Positions 8,408 through 14,533 of a stretch of 22,927 nt of DNA are shown here, piece after piece. The translations under genes were made by a program, and so were the position numbers. The notes under the pieces are model-generated. The model ran no database searches. It was not told the DNA's origin and saw only the letters and a list, made by a program, of their open reading frames with translations. Numbering within the stretch: the stretch's first letter is position 1; the number at the start of each line of letters is the position of its first letter. This DNA is from Phil1 sp964487565 (lineage in GTDB: Bacteria > Bacillota > Clostridia > Christensenellales > CAG-138): assembly GCA_964487565.1 (NCBI GenBank), contig CAZARN010000024.1, forward strand, positions 1 through 22,927. Reading direction: 5' to 3'.

Positions 8408-8968
8408 TTACTTTTTACCCTCGTTTTTCTTTTCCTTAACAGGTTTTTCTTTTTTCAGCGTGTCCTGCTCGAGCCATTCGTTTATCAACCCCTGGGCAAG
8501 CAGCTTGCCGGCAAGCGCCGATATTGCCGCCCGTCCGGCCGTCGCCGCATTGGAATCAAGTCCGCAGGGTTCCTTTTGACTGCCCACGCCCAAAAAGGTT
8601 TTGCACATGGCGTTTTCAAGCTCCGCACAGAAAAGATCGTATGCGTCCGAAAGGGGAAATGTTTCTGTAAAAAGGCCGATGAAGCCCGTGATCTCGTTTA
8701 TGGAAAGCACTCTTTTCAACAGGCATATTACGATAAGCGTCGCCACCTGATCCCTTGCGTATCGTTTGCCGCCTGGCGAGGTTATGACCTTTTGCTTGAC
8801 ATAGTTGTTTATCATGGTCGACGTGACGACGTGTCCGTCGTCCTCTGCGAATATGGAAAGCGATTCCTCAAGCACCAAAATCACCTGATCCATATACAGC
8901 GGTATGCCCGGCAGCTCCTTCCAGCGCGGGCAATGAAACTCCTTAACCTTTTCGGCAGTTATTCTCAT
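8408..8968 (-). CDS. DUF1836 domain-containing putative transcriptional regulator
   Basis: A 186-residue DUF1836 protein. Conserved stretches are RWKELPGIPLYMDQVI (about 15-30) and TSTMINNYVKQKVI (about 49-62), followed by a helix-turn-helix-like LIVICLLKRVLSINEI. The tail is Lys/Glu-rich (EKPVKEKKNEGKK) and looks disordered. To my recollection the Bacillus subtilis htpX repressor YkrK belongs to this family, which supports a DNA-binding role; the target here is unknown. The ATG at 8968 has AGGAGAG 3-4 nt upstream. The gene has its own near-consensus promoter and is divergent from the SGNH hydrolase, whose promoter carries a long palindrome. That makes the hydrolase the obvious candidate target. 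tig follows on the same strand. Confidence 0.88.
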   Translation of the reverse strand: MRITAEKVKEFHCPRWKELPGIPLYMDQVILVLEESLSIFAEDDGHVVTSTMINNYVKQKVITSPGGKRYARDQVATLIVICLLKRVLSINEITGFIGLFTETFPLSDAYDLFCAELENAMCKTFLGVGSQKEPCGLDSNAATAGRAAISALAGKLLAQGLINEWLEQDTLKKEKPVKEKKNEGKK

Positions 8969-8985
8969 AATCTCTCCTGTTTGTC

Positions 8986-9014
8986 ATTTTAACACACACT
9001 AAGTTCACAGTCAA
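8986..9014 (-). promoter_or_regulatory. sigma-A promoter of the DUF1836 gene
   Basis: On the minus strand: TTGACT (9014-9009), a 17-nt spacer, TAAAAT (8991-8986). The predicted start near 8979 leaves a leader of only about 11 nt that is mostly the ribosome site. The two divergent -35 boxes are 5 nt apart. Confidence 0.75.
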
Positions 9015-9019
9015 CGGTG

Positions 9020-9048
9020 TTGACAATCGCCCTTCCGGTTGTTATAAT
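9020..9048 (+). promoter_or_regulatory. consensus sigma-A promoter of the SGNH hydrolase gene
   Basis: TTGACA (9020-9025), 17-nt spacer, TATAAT (9043-9048): a perfect match in both boxes. Expected start near 9055, inside the palindrome that follows. Such a strong promoter with a dyad at +1 suggests tight repression. Confidence 0.9.
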
Positions 9049-9053
9049 CTATT

Positions 9054-9078
9054 TAATCTAGTAACGTATACTAGATTA
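9054..9078. promoter_or_regulatory. candidate operator: 25-bp palindrome at the transcription start
   Basis: TAATCTAGTA, 5 nt (ACGTA), TACTAGATTA: ten-base arms without a mismatch. It begins 5 nt after the -10 box and covers about +1 to +24 of the SGNH hydrolase promoter, where a bound repressor blocks initiation. It is not followed by a T-run, so a terminator is unlikely. The divergent DUF1836 protein is the best guess for its ligand. Confidence 0.7.
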
Positions 9079-9130
9079 TGGCGTTCGTTTGAACGTTTTG
9101 TAAAATATTGATGAACAGGGAGGTCAATAT

Positions 9131-9847
9131 ATGAAACAGATAATTAAAGCCAAAATATACGGAGACTCAATAATGAAAGGCACGATACTCGACGGCGGGT
9201 ATCGTTATCACGCTACGTTTGACAGCTATCTTGCGCGCTTTGCAAAGCGTTTCAACATCGAGGCGGAAAACCGCGCGCGTTTCGGCATAACTATCGACAA
9301 GGGCTACAAACTTCTGCGTCAGGATATAGAAAGCGGGCTCGACTGCGACTTTGCCCTCATTGAGTTCGGCGGCAACGACAGCAATTTTCGCTGGGACGAG
9401 ATCAGTCTTCATCCCGAAACAGACCACGAGCCGCTCACCGATTTTGAGCATTTCAAGCAAACGTGCAGGAGCATGATCGCCGATGTTATCAGGGCTGATG
9501 TGAAGCCGATACTCATGACCCTTCCCCCGATAGATTCCGAAAAGTATCTCTCATTTCTCACGCGCAACGGCAACAGCCGTGAGCATATACTGCAATGGCT
9601 CGGCACGCCCGAAACGATATACAATTTCCATAAGGGCTATTCTGACGCCGTCGCTTCGATCGCGGCCGAAACAGCAACGCCCATAGTTGACGTTCGCCGT
9701 CCCTTCATGGAAAGCGGAAATTACAAGGAGCTTCTCTGCATAGACGGCGTGCATCCCAACGAAAAGGGATATGAGCTTATCGCGGGCGTGTTCGACAGGT
9801 TTTTGCAGAAGATCCTTGCCGATTACGATACTCCGGTCACCGCATGA
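9131..9847 (+). CDS. SGNH/GDSL-type hydrolase (esterase)
   Basis: A 238-residue cytoplasmic SGNH hydrolase; no signal peptide. The catalytic blocks are all present: block I GDSIM (nucleophile S13), block II Gly in RFGIT (G52), block III GGND (N82), and block V DGVHPN (D205, H208). The substrate cannot be told: the family covers esterases, lipases, acyl-thioesterases and carbohydrate deacetylases. The ATG at 9131 has GGGAGG 7 nt upstream. It is a single-gene unit between a consensus promoter with a palindromic operator and a strong terminator. A short stem (ACCGC, ATGA, GCGGT, TTT) also spans its stop codon at 9839-9855. Confidence 0.92.
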   Translation: MKQIIKAKIYGDSIMKGTILDGGYRYHATFDSYLARFAKRFNIEAENRARFGITIDKGYKLLRQDIESGLDCDFALIEFGGNDSNFRWDEISLHPETDHEPLTDFEHFKQTCRSMIADVIRADVKPILMTLPPIDSEKYLSFLTRNGNSREHILQWLGTPETIYNFHKGYSDAVASIAAETATPIVDVRRPFMESGNYKELLCIDGVHPNEKGYELIAGVFDRFLQKILADYDTPVTA

Positions 9848-9881
9848 GCGGTTTTACCGCATGCGCACCGTATTGCACAGG

Positions 9882-9909
9882 CCGCGGCATCACATGCCGC
9901 GGTTTTCTT
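9882..9909 (+). terminator. intrinsic terminator after the SGNH hydrolase
   Basis: CCGCGGCAT, 3-nt loop, ATGCCGCGG, then TTTTCTT: nine perfect pairs. A weaker stem at 9839-9852 over the stop codon precedes it. Confidence 0.93.
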
Positions 9910-9938
9910 GTACGTGAAGGCTCCGGCTGTGGTATAAT
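9908..9938 (+). promoter_or_regulatory. extended -10 promoter for tex
   Basis: TGGTATAAT (9930-9938) is an extended -10 element with a perfect TATAAT. A poor -35 (TTGTAC, 9908-9913) lies 19 nt upstream, directly against the preceding terminator. A second TATAAT at 9949-9954 has no partner. Confidence 0.6.
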
Positions 9939-9979
9939 ACCAACGCTTATAATCAAAAACAGAAACGGCGGTGCAAACA

Positions 9980-12127
9980 TTGGACATACTGGCGAAGATC
10001 TCAAAAGAGCTCGATATCTCCCCCGCCCGCGTTCAGGCGGCGGTGAAGCTGATGGACGAAGGCTGTACTGTTCCCTTCATCGCGCGCTATCGCAAGGAAA
10101 TGACCGGCACGCTCAGCGACGAGCAGCTTCGCGATATTTCGTTCAAGCTCGTTTCAATGCGAAAGCTTGAAAAAAGGCGTGAAGAAATCGCCTCTGCCAT
10201 AAGTGCGCAGGATGCGATGACGGATGAACTTTCCGCCTCCATTGCAAACGCAGAAACGCTCGCGGTGCTTGAAGATTTTTATCTTCCTTATAAGAAAAAG
10301 CGCAACACACGCGCATCCTCAGCCAAGGCAAAAGGGCTTGAGCCGCTTGCGCTTGCCATTTATTCAGGTTTTGCGCGCAATACCGAGCCGGCAAGTCTTG
10401 CCACGGGGTATGTTGACGCGCAAAAGGGCGTTTCTGATATTGCCGAGGCGCTTTCGGGCGCAAGCGATATAATCGCCGAAATGCTTTCCGATAATGCGGA
10501 AATAAGGAGCGTGCTCCGCGCGTTCATCAGGCGGACGGCTTCGATCCATACTGAGGAAGCAAAGGATGAGAACGGCACATATGCGATGTATCACGATATG
10601 AGCGAGCGCGCCGCACGCATCGCGCCGCACAGGATACTTGCGATCAACCGCGCTGAAAAGGAAGGTGCGCTTAAGGTCACGCTGGAGCTCAACGAAGAAG
10701 AAGCCCTCCGTCTCGTATGCGTCAATTCGATCCGCGACGTCTCTTCCGCGTGCGGAGCGTTCGTTGCAAACGCCGCCGCAGACTCCCTCAAGCGGCTTAT
10801 CCTTCCTTCGCTTGAAAACGAGCTGCGTTCTTCGCTGTTTGACGCTGCCGCCGAGCAGGCGATCCATGTTTTTGCGCTCAATCTCAAGCCGCTTCTCATG
10901 CAGCCGCCGCTCAAGGGCCGCGTAACGATGGGTTTCGACCCGGCATACCGCACGGGATGCAAGATCGCCGTCGTGGATGAAACTGGAAAGGTGCTCGACG
11001 TCGCGGTCGTATATCCGACGCCGCCGCAAAGCAAAAAGGAGGAAGCCAAAAAAGCCCTCGAAGCGCTCATAAAGAAACACGGTGTGAGCGTGATCGCGAT
11101 CGGCAACGGCACGGCTTCCAAAGAATCGGAAATATTCGTTTCCGACATGCTCAAGGAACTAGGCGCGAATGTTGAATACGCAATGGTCAGCGAGGCGGGC
11201 GCGTCCGTGTATTCCGCGTCAAAGCTCGGCAGCGAAGAATTCCCGCAATATGATGTTTCCCTGCGTTCCGCCGTTTCCATCGCGCGCAGGCTTCAGGACC
11301 CGCTTGCGGAGCTTGTGAAGATCGATCCGCAGTCCATCGGCGTGGGTCAGTATCAGCATGACATGCCCGAAAAACGCCTTGACGAAACGCTTGCAGGCGT
11401 TGTCGAGGACTGCGTCAACAGCGTCGGCGTTGATGTGAACACCGCTTCCTGTTCCCTTTTGTCATATGTTGCGGGCATCGGCCCGTCGCTTGCGAAGAAC
11501 ATCGTCCTTTACAGGGAAGAGAACGGTGCGTTCTCCTGCAGGAAGGATCTGCTCAACGTGCCCAAGCTCGGCAAAAAAGCGTTTGAACAGTGCGCTGGTT
11601 TTCTGCGCGTGCCTGGCGGCAGCGAGCTGCTGGACAACACGGCCGTCCACCCGGAATCGTATTCCGCCGCGAAAAAGCTCATCAAGTCCTGCTGCGGCAG
11701 CGCAGCGCCGGACGCGGCTTCGCTCGCCCTCATCCCGCTGCACGTCAAAACCGCCGGCGAGGAAAAAACAGCTGAGGCTCTCGGCGTCGGCGTACCCACG
11801 CTTCACGATATGATAAATGAGCTCATGAAGCCCGGACGCGACCCGCGCGACGAGATCGGCGGCGTTAAGCTGCGCACCGACGTCATGGATATCAACGATC
11901 TCAAGCCCGGCATGGAGCTTGAAGGAACGGTCAGGAACGTGGTCGATTTCGGCGCGTTCGTCGATATCGGCGTGCATCAGGACGGCCTCGTCCATATTTC
12001 GCGGATATGCGAGCGCTACATCAAGCATCCTTCCGAGGTGCTGCATGTCGGCGATATAGTCACGGTCAAGGTGCTTGAGGTGGATGCAAAAAGAAAGCGC
12101 ATATCCCTCACCATGCGCGAAGCATGA
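9980..12127 (+). CDS. tex: Tex-family RNA-binding transcription accessory protein
   Basis: Conserved nucleic-acid-binding protein linked to transcription; its exact job is unsettled. The 715 residues show the family's order: N-terminal helical region (DEGCTVPFIARYRKEMTG), YqgF/RNase H-like domain from about residue 312 (MGFDPAYRTGCKIAVVD), tandem helix-hairpin-helix at about 490-545 (LLSYVAGIGPSLAKNIV, then DLLNVPKLGKKAFEQC), and an S1 domain at about 641-715 (ELEGTVRNVVDFGAFVDIGV). Start: a GTG at 9971 and a TTG at 9980 are both in frame. I prefer the TTG because GGCGGTG lies 6 nt before it and MDILAKISKEL matches typical family starts; nothing like a ribosome site precedes the GTG. The stop is 3 nt from the stop of the converging UPF0489 gene. 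Confidence 0.96.
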   Translation: MDILAKISKELDISPARVQAAVKLMDEGCTVPFIARYRKEMTGTLSDEQLRDISFKLVSMRKLEKRREEIASAISAQDAMTDELSASIANAETLAVLEDFYLPYKKKRNTRASSAKAKGLEPLALAIYSGFARNTEPASLATGYVDAQKGVSDIAEALSGASDIIAEMLSDNAEIRSVLRAFIRRTASIHTEEAKDENGTYAMYHDMSERAARIAPHRILAINRAEKEGALKVTLELNEEEALRLVCVNSIRDVSSACGAFVANAAADSLKRLILPSLENELRSSLFDAAAEQAIHVFALNLKPLLMQPPLKGRVTMGFDPAYRTGCKIAVVDETGKVLDVAVVYPTPPQSKKEEAKKALEALIKKHGVSVIAIGNGTASKESEIFVSDMLKELGANVEYAMVSEAGASVYSASKLGSEEFPQYDVSLRSAVSIARRLQDPLAELVKIDPQSIGVGQYQHDMPEKRLDETLAGVVEDCVNSVGVDVNTASCSLLSYVAGIGPSLAKNIVLYREENGAFSCRKDLLNVPKLGKKAFEQCAGFLRVPGGSELLDNTAVHPESYSAAKKLIKSCCGSAAPDAASLALIPLHVKTAGEEKTAEALGVGVPTLHDMINELMKPGRDPRDEIGGVKLRTDVMDINDLKPGMELEGTVRNVVDFGAFVDIGVHQDGLVHISRICERYIKHPSEVLHVGDIVTVKVLEVDAKRKRISLTMREA

Positions 12128-12130
12128 CGT

Positions 12131-12844
12131 CTATATCAAATCGATATACTCTGCGATCACGGGAATGAGCGCGTCCGCCTCCGCAGGCGCATAGCGCGGC
12201 GAAAGCGCGAGACTCACGAAGTCATACGCACCGCGCGCGGCAAACAGCCCGTAATCCGTGAATTCCTCATATTCGATCAGCGGCTCGCGTCCGTTCGCGC
12301 CCTCAAGAAGACGCGAAGCAAAGGATGTGAGCCGTATTCCGTTTTCTCCCCCGCGCGGGACAAGCTCCTTCGGGAAGTCCTTTCTCGAACGCGGCGCACG
12401 GACGTTCTCAAGCCTTGCGATCCATCTGAAAGCAAGTGCGAACAGCAGATAGTTTGCTTCGTCAAGCTGCTCCCTGTCGTAATATCTGTCGTATTCGGCG
12501 CGCGTTTTCATGTTCACGGGGAGCACGCCGTCAAGCACCACCCCCGGCCCCGGCGCGCCTATGCCAAGATCGCTGTGCGCGTCAACATGCGTCACCTCAA
12601 ACGGCACGGCAAGCCTGCCCTTGCCTATCAGCTCACCCCACATGCGAAGCGATCCGTCATGCGTTTGATATATCCGCCCGGGAACGGGTTTTTCGCGGCT
12701 AAGTCCGCAGTTCTTTTCCAGAAAAGCGCGTGTCTCGACCTCCCCCCACGGCTCGCATCCGTAAAGCGACGGTCTTTCGCCGGGCGCTGCAAGCGGGCAG
12801 CAATCCGCAAGGAAAAAATCAAGATCGATATCGAGCACACGCAT
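12131..12844 (-). CDS. UPF0489 family protein
   Basis: A 237-residue member of UPF0489, function unknown. Two acidic/His motifs stand out: DIDLDFF at residues 5-11 and HVDAHSDLG at 86-94. DAHSD resembles the metal-binding DAHxD motif of the arginase/deacetylase fold, and DxDxD-like segments also bind metal there. A binuclear metal hydrolase is therefore plausible but unproven. The C-terminal YDFVSLALSPRYAP is also family-typical. I start at the ATG at 12844 rather than the TTG before it, because GGAGG is 7 nt from the ATG. It follows the DMT transporter gene by about 20 nt on the same strand, so the two form an operon; the pairing could mean that the transporter moves the substrate or product. 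No terminator separates its end from tex. Confidence 0.85.
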   Translation of the reverse strand: MRVLDIDLDFFLADCCPLAAPGERPSLYGCEPWGEVETRAFLEKNCGLSREKPVPGRIYQTHDGSLRMWGELIGKGRLAVPFEVTHVDAHSDLGIGAPGPGVVLDGVLPVNMKTRAEYDRYYDREQLDEANYLLFALAFRWIARLENVRAPRSRKDFPKELVPRGGENGIRLTSFASRLLEGANGREPLIEYEEFTDYGLFAARGAYDFVSLALSPRYAPAEADALIPVIAEYIDLI

Positions 12845-12864
12845 CAAAAAGCCTCCGATCTGCT

Positions 12865-13743
12865 TCAGGCGGCGTCACGTGCGGCAAGATACGCGCCTGC
12901 AAGCATCACCGCAAGCGCGCAGTAAAACATCGCGTTGGGATGTTCACCTAAAAACACAAGCGACAGCAGTGTTCCTACAAAAGGCGCCGCGGCATAGAAT
13001 GTGCTGGTTTTTGCCGCGCCCAGATCGCGCTGTGCATATATGTAAAAGAAAATGCTAAGGCCGTATGCCACAAAGCCGAGCAGCAGCGACAGAAGGACAG
13101 CGCCGGCATCTGGAAGCATATTCCCCGCGGCAAGCCCGATCCCCAGCGCGCCTGCGCCCGAACCGAAACCTTTTATGGTCACTATATGGATTGGATTTTT
13201 CGCGCTCAGTTTTCGCGTGCAGTTGTTTTCGAGTCCCCAGCAAACGCATGCAAGCAGTATTAGAAGAGAACCCGGCGAAAGTTTTATCGATGATACATCC
13301 TCTATGGAAAGCATTATGCTGGACGCCGTGACGAGTATTATTGCGCACCACAGTTTGCCTGTTATTTTTTCCTTGAAAAGGGCAAGCGCGATAAGCGCCG
13401 TCGCAACGATCTCAAAATTGTTGAGCAAGGCCGCCGTTGAGGCGTTTGTTCTGTTAAGTCCCGCAAGCAGGCAGATCGGCGCTGCGATGTCAAGCGCTAC
13501 CATGCCGATTATATACGGCAGATCGCTCCTTTCGAGTTTTCTTTCCTCTTGTCTGTGGCCCAGCCCGTATTCGGCAAGCCCTATGACGAGCATTCCCGCC
13601 CCTGCGCCAAGATATAATAGCCCGGCAAGTATCGTCGGATCCATCTCGTTGAGTAAAAGTTTTGATACGGGCGTGCTGATCGCATATAACGCCGCCGCAA
13701 GTATCGCAAAAACCATGCCCTTAACTTTTGTTCTGTGTGTCAT
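12865..13743 (-). CDS. DMT-superfamily transporter with two EamA domains
   Basis: Inner-membrane carrier of the drug/metabolite transporter superfamily; substrate unknown. About ten hydrophobic segments form two EamA repeats. The first begins AILAAALYAISTPVSKLLL and includes LLNNFEIVATALIALALFKE. The second begins LILLACVCWGLENNCTRKL and ends in YAAAPFVGTLLSLVFLGEHP. The conserved Glu between the last two helices of each repeat (FKEK, LGEHP) fits the family. The open frame extends to a TTG at 13755. GGAG at 13753-13750 places the real start at the ATG at 13743 (6-nt spacing) or the adjacent ATG at 13746. It is the first gene of an operon with UPF0489; no convincing promoter is visible in the gap behind the preceding terminator. 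Confidence 0.92.
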   Translation of the reverse strand: MTHRTKVKGMVFAILAAALYAISTPVSKLLLNEMDPTILAGLLYLGAGAGMLVIGLAEYGLGHRQEERKLERSDLPYIIGMVALDIAAPICLLAGLNRTNASTAALLNNFEIVATALIALALFKEKITGKLWCAIILVTASSIMLSIEDVSSIKLSPGSLLILLACVCWGLENNCTRKLSAKNPIHIVTIKGFGSGAGALGIGLAAGNMLPDAGAVLLSLLLGFVAYGLSIFFYIYAQRDLGAAKTSTFYAAAPFVGTLLSLVFLGEHPNAMFYCALAVMLAGAYLAARDAA

Positions 13744-13793
13744 CATCTGCTCCAATGTGTTTTATCGTTCTCAACCTTACCATAATTTCGTGC

Positions 13794-13822
13794 AAAATAA
13801 AAGGGAGGCCTAAGCCTCCCTT
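13794..13822 (-). terminator. intrinsic terminator after the Thr/Pro-repeat protein
   Basis: On the minus strand: AAGGGAGGC, 4-nt loop, GCCTCCCTT, then TTATTTT. It ends the SpoIID-like/Thr-Pro-repeat operon 20 nt past the stop and insulates the transporter gene. Confidence 0.9.
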
Positions 13823-13841
13823 TCCCCGAAACGGTCGTATA

Positions 13842-14522
13842 TCAATCCATATCCCCGCCAAAGCCATCTGACGGCGGCGGAGTTATGTCTCCTCCGTCCC
13901 CGCCGGTCGCGGTCGGTGTCGCAGGCGCGGTCGTCGGCGCTGTTGTCGGCGCTGTCGTGGGCTTTGTGGTCGGCGCTGAAGTCGTTGCGGAAGGCTTAAC
14001 GGTTGGCGTTGCCGTCGCCTTCGGCGTTGCCGTCGCCTTCGGCGTTGTTGTCGCCTTCGGCGTTGTTGTCGCCTTCGGCGTGGCCGTCGCCTTCGGCGTT
14101 GTTGTCGCCTTCGGCGTTGCCGTCGCTTTCGGCGTTGCTGTCGGCGTCGGCGTTGCTGCGGGCGTTTGTGCAGGCGATATGCTTTCGCCCGCCGATACGC
14201 CTGGCGCAGCGGTCGTTGCCGCAGGCACTGTCTCTATCGGCAAAGCGGAAGCAAGATTGCCGCCGTATTCTTTGAAAAGCTCCTCAAGCGTCACAAGGTC
14301 TGCCCATTCTCCGCTCTCCTGCTGATATTTTATCATGCCGCTCTCTATCTTGATCGGCGGCAGAGTATCCTCCTTGGCGTCATAAATGAACTCCCCAAGC
14401 GTAAGCTCGCTTCCCCCGCCGCTGCCTCCAAGCAGCATAACAACTATCGTCACGAGCGCCGCAAGCAACGCGATGCCCAATATCGCAACAAGCAATCTCA
14501 GTGTTTTTCTTGACTGTCTCAT
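13842..14522 (-). CDS. membrane-anchored Thr/Pro/Lys-repeat protein, function unknown
   Basis: I do not recognise a family. The 226 residues begin with a basic tip (MRQSRKTLR), one membrane segment at about 9-31 and a Gly/Ser hinge. A short soluble module of about 60 residues follows (ELTLGEFIYDAKEDTLPPIK, then EEWADLVTLEELFKEYGG-like sequence), then a long low-complexity tail. The tail holds KATATP/KATTTP hexapeptides encoded by 18-bp tandem repeats, then TTAP units, and ends in an acidic Gly-rich tip. Such tails often span the cell wall. Of two adjacent ATGs, 14522 is preferred because AGGAG is 5 nt away (2 nt for 14525). Its start lies 11 nt past the SpoIID-like stop, so the two are co-transcribed and may act at the same envelope site. 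Confidence 0.82.
   Translation of the reverse strand: MRQSRKTLRLLVAILGIALLAALVTIVVMLLGGSGGGSELTLGEFIYDAKEDTLPPIKIESGMIKYQQESGEWADLVTLEELFKEYGGNLASALPIETVPAATTAAPGVSAGESISPAQTPAATPTPTATPKATATPKATTTPKATATPKATTTPKATTTPKATATPKATATPTVKPSATTSAPTTKPTTAPTTAPTTAPATPTATGGDGGDITPPPSDGFGGDMD
14005..14148. repeat. 18-bp tandem repeat array in the coding region
   Basis: Seven units of GGCGTTGYYGTCGCCTTC type run without gaps from 14005 to 14130, with one degenerate unit to 14148. Units differ mainly at bases 6-9, which toggles KATATP and KATTTP. The unit length is a multiple of three, so copy-number change would keep the frame. A second 12-bp array (GTCGGCGCTGTT type, coding TTAP) lies at about 13930-13976. 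Confidence 0.95.
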
Positions 14523-14533
14523 CATATCTCCTT

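Noticed and set aside
7583..8992. A 469-codon open frame on the plus strand antisense to tig and the DUF1836 gene
   Set aside because: It crosses two well-supported minus-strand genes and their intergenic promoter, has no recognisable domain, and is the expected shadow of GC-rich codon positions.
9844..10170. A 108-codon plus-strand frame between the SGNH gene and tex
   Set aside because: It runs through the terminator and tex promoter and overlaps tex in another frame.
10364..12046. Minus-strand open frames of 194-238 codons inside tex
   Set aside because: They lie fully opposite conserved Tex domains, with no ribosome sites or domain signal.
14005..14148. Possible CRISPR array because of regular short repeats
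   Set aside because: Units are 18 bp, contiguous without spacers, and encode a Thr/Pro/Lys tail in frame.
13885..14325. Plus-strand Val/Ala/Gly-rich 146-codon frame over the repeat
   Set aside because: It is the reverse reading of the Thr/Pro repeat; it has no start context, while the minus-strand gene has a ribosome site and terminator.
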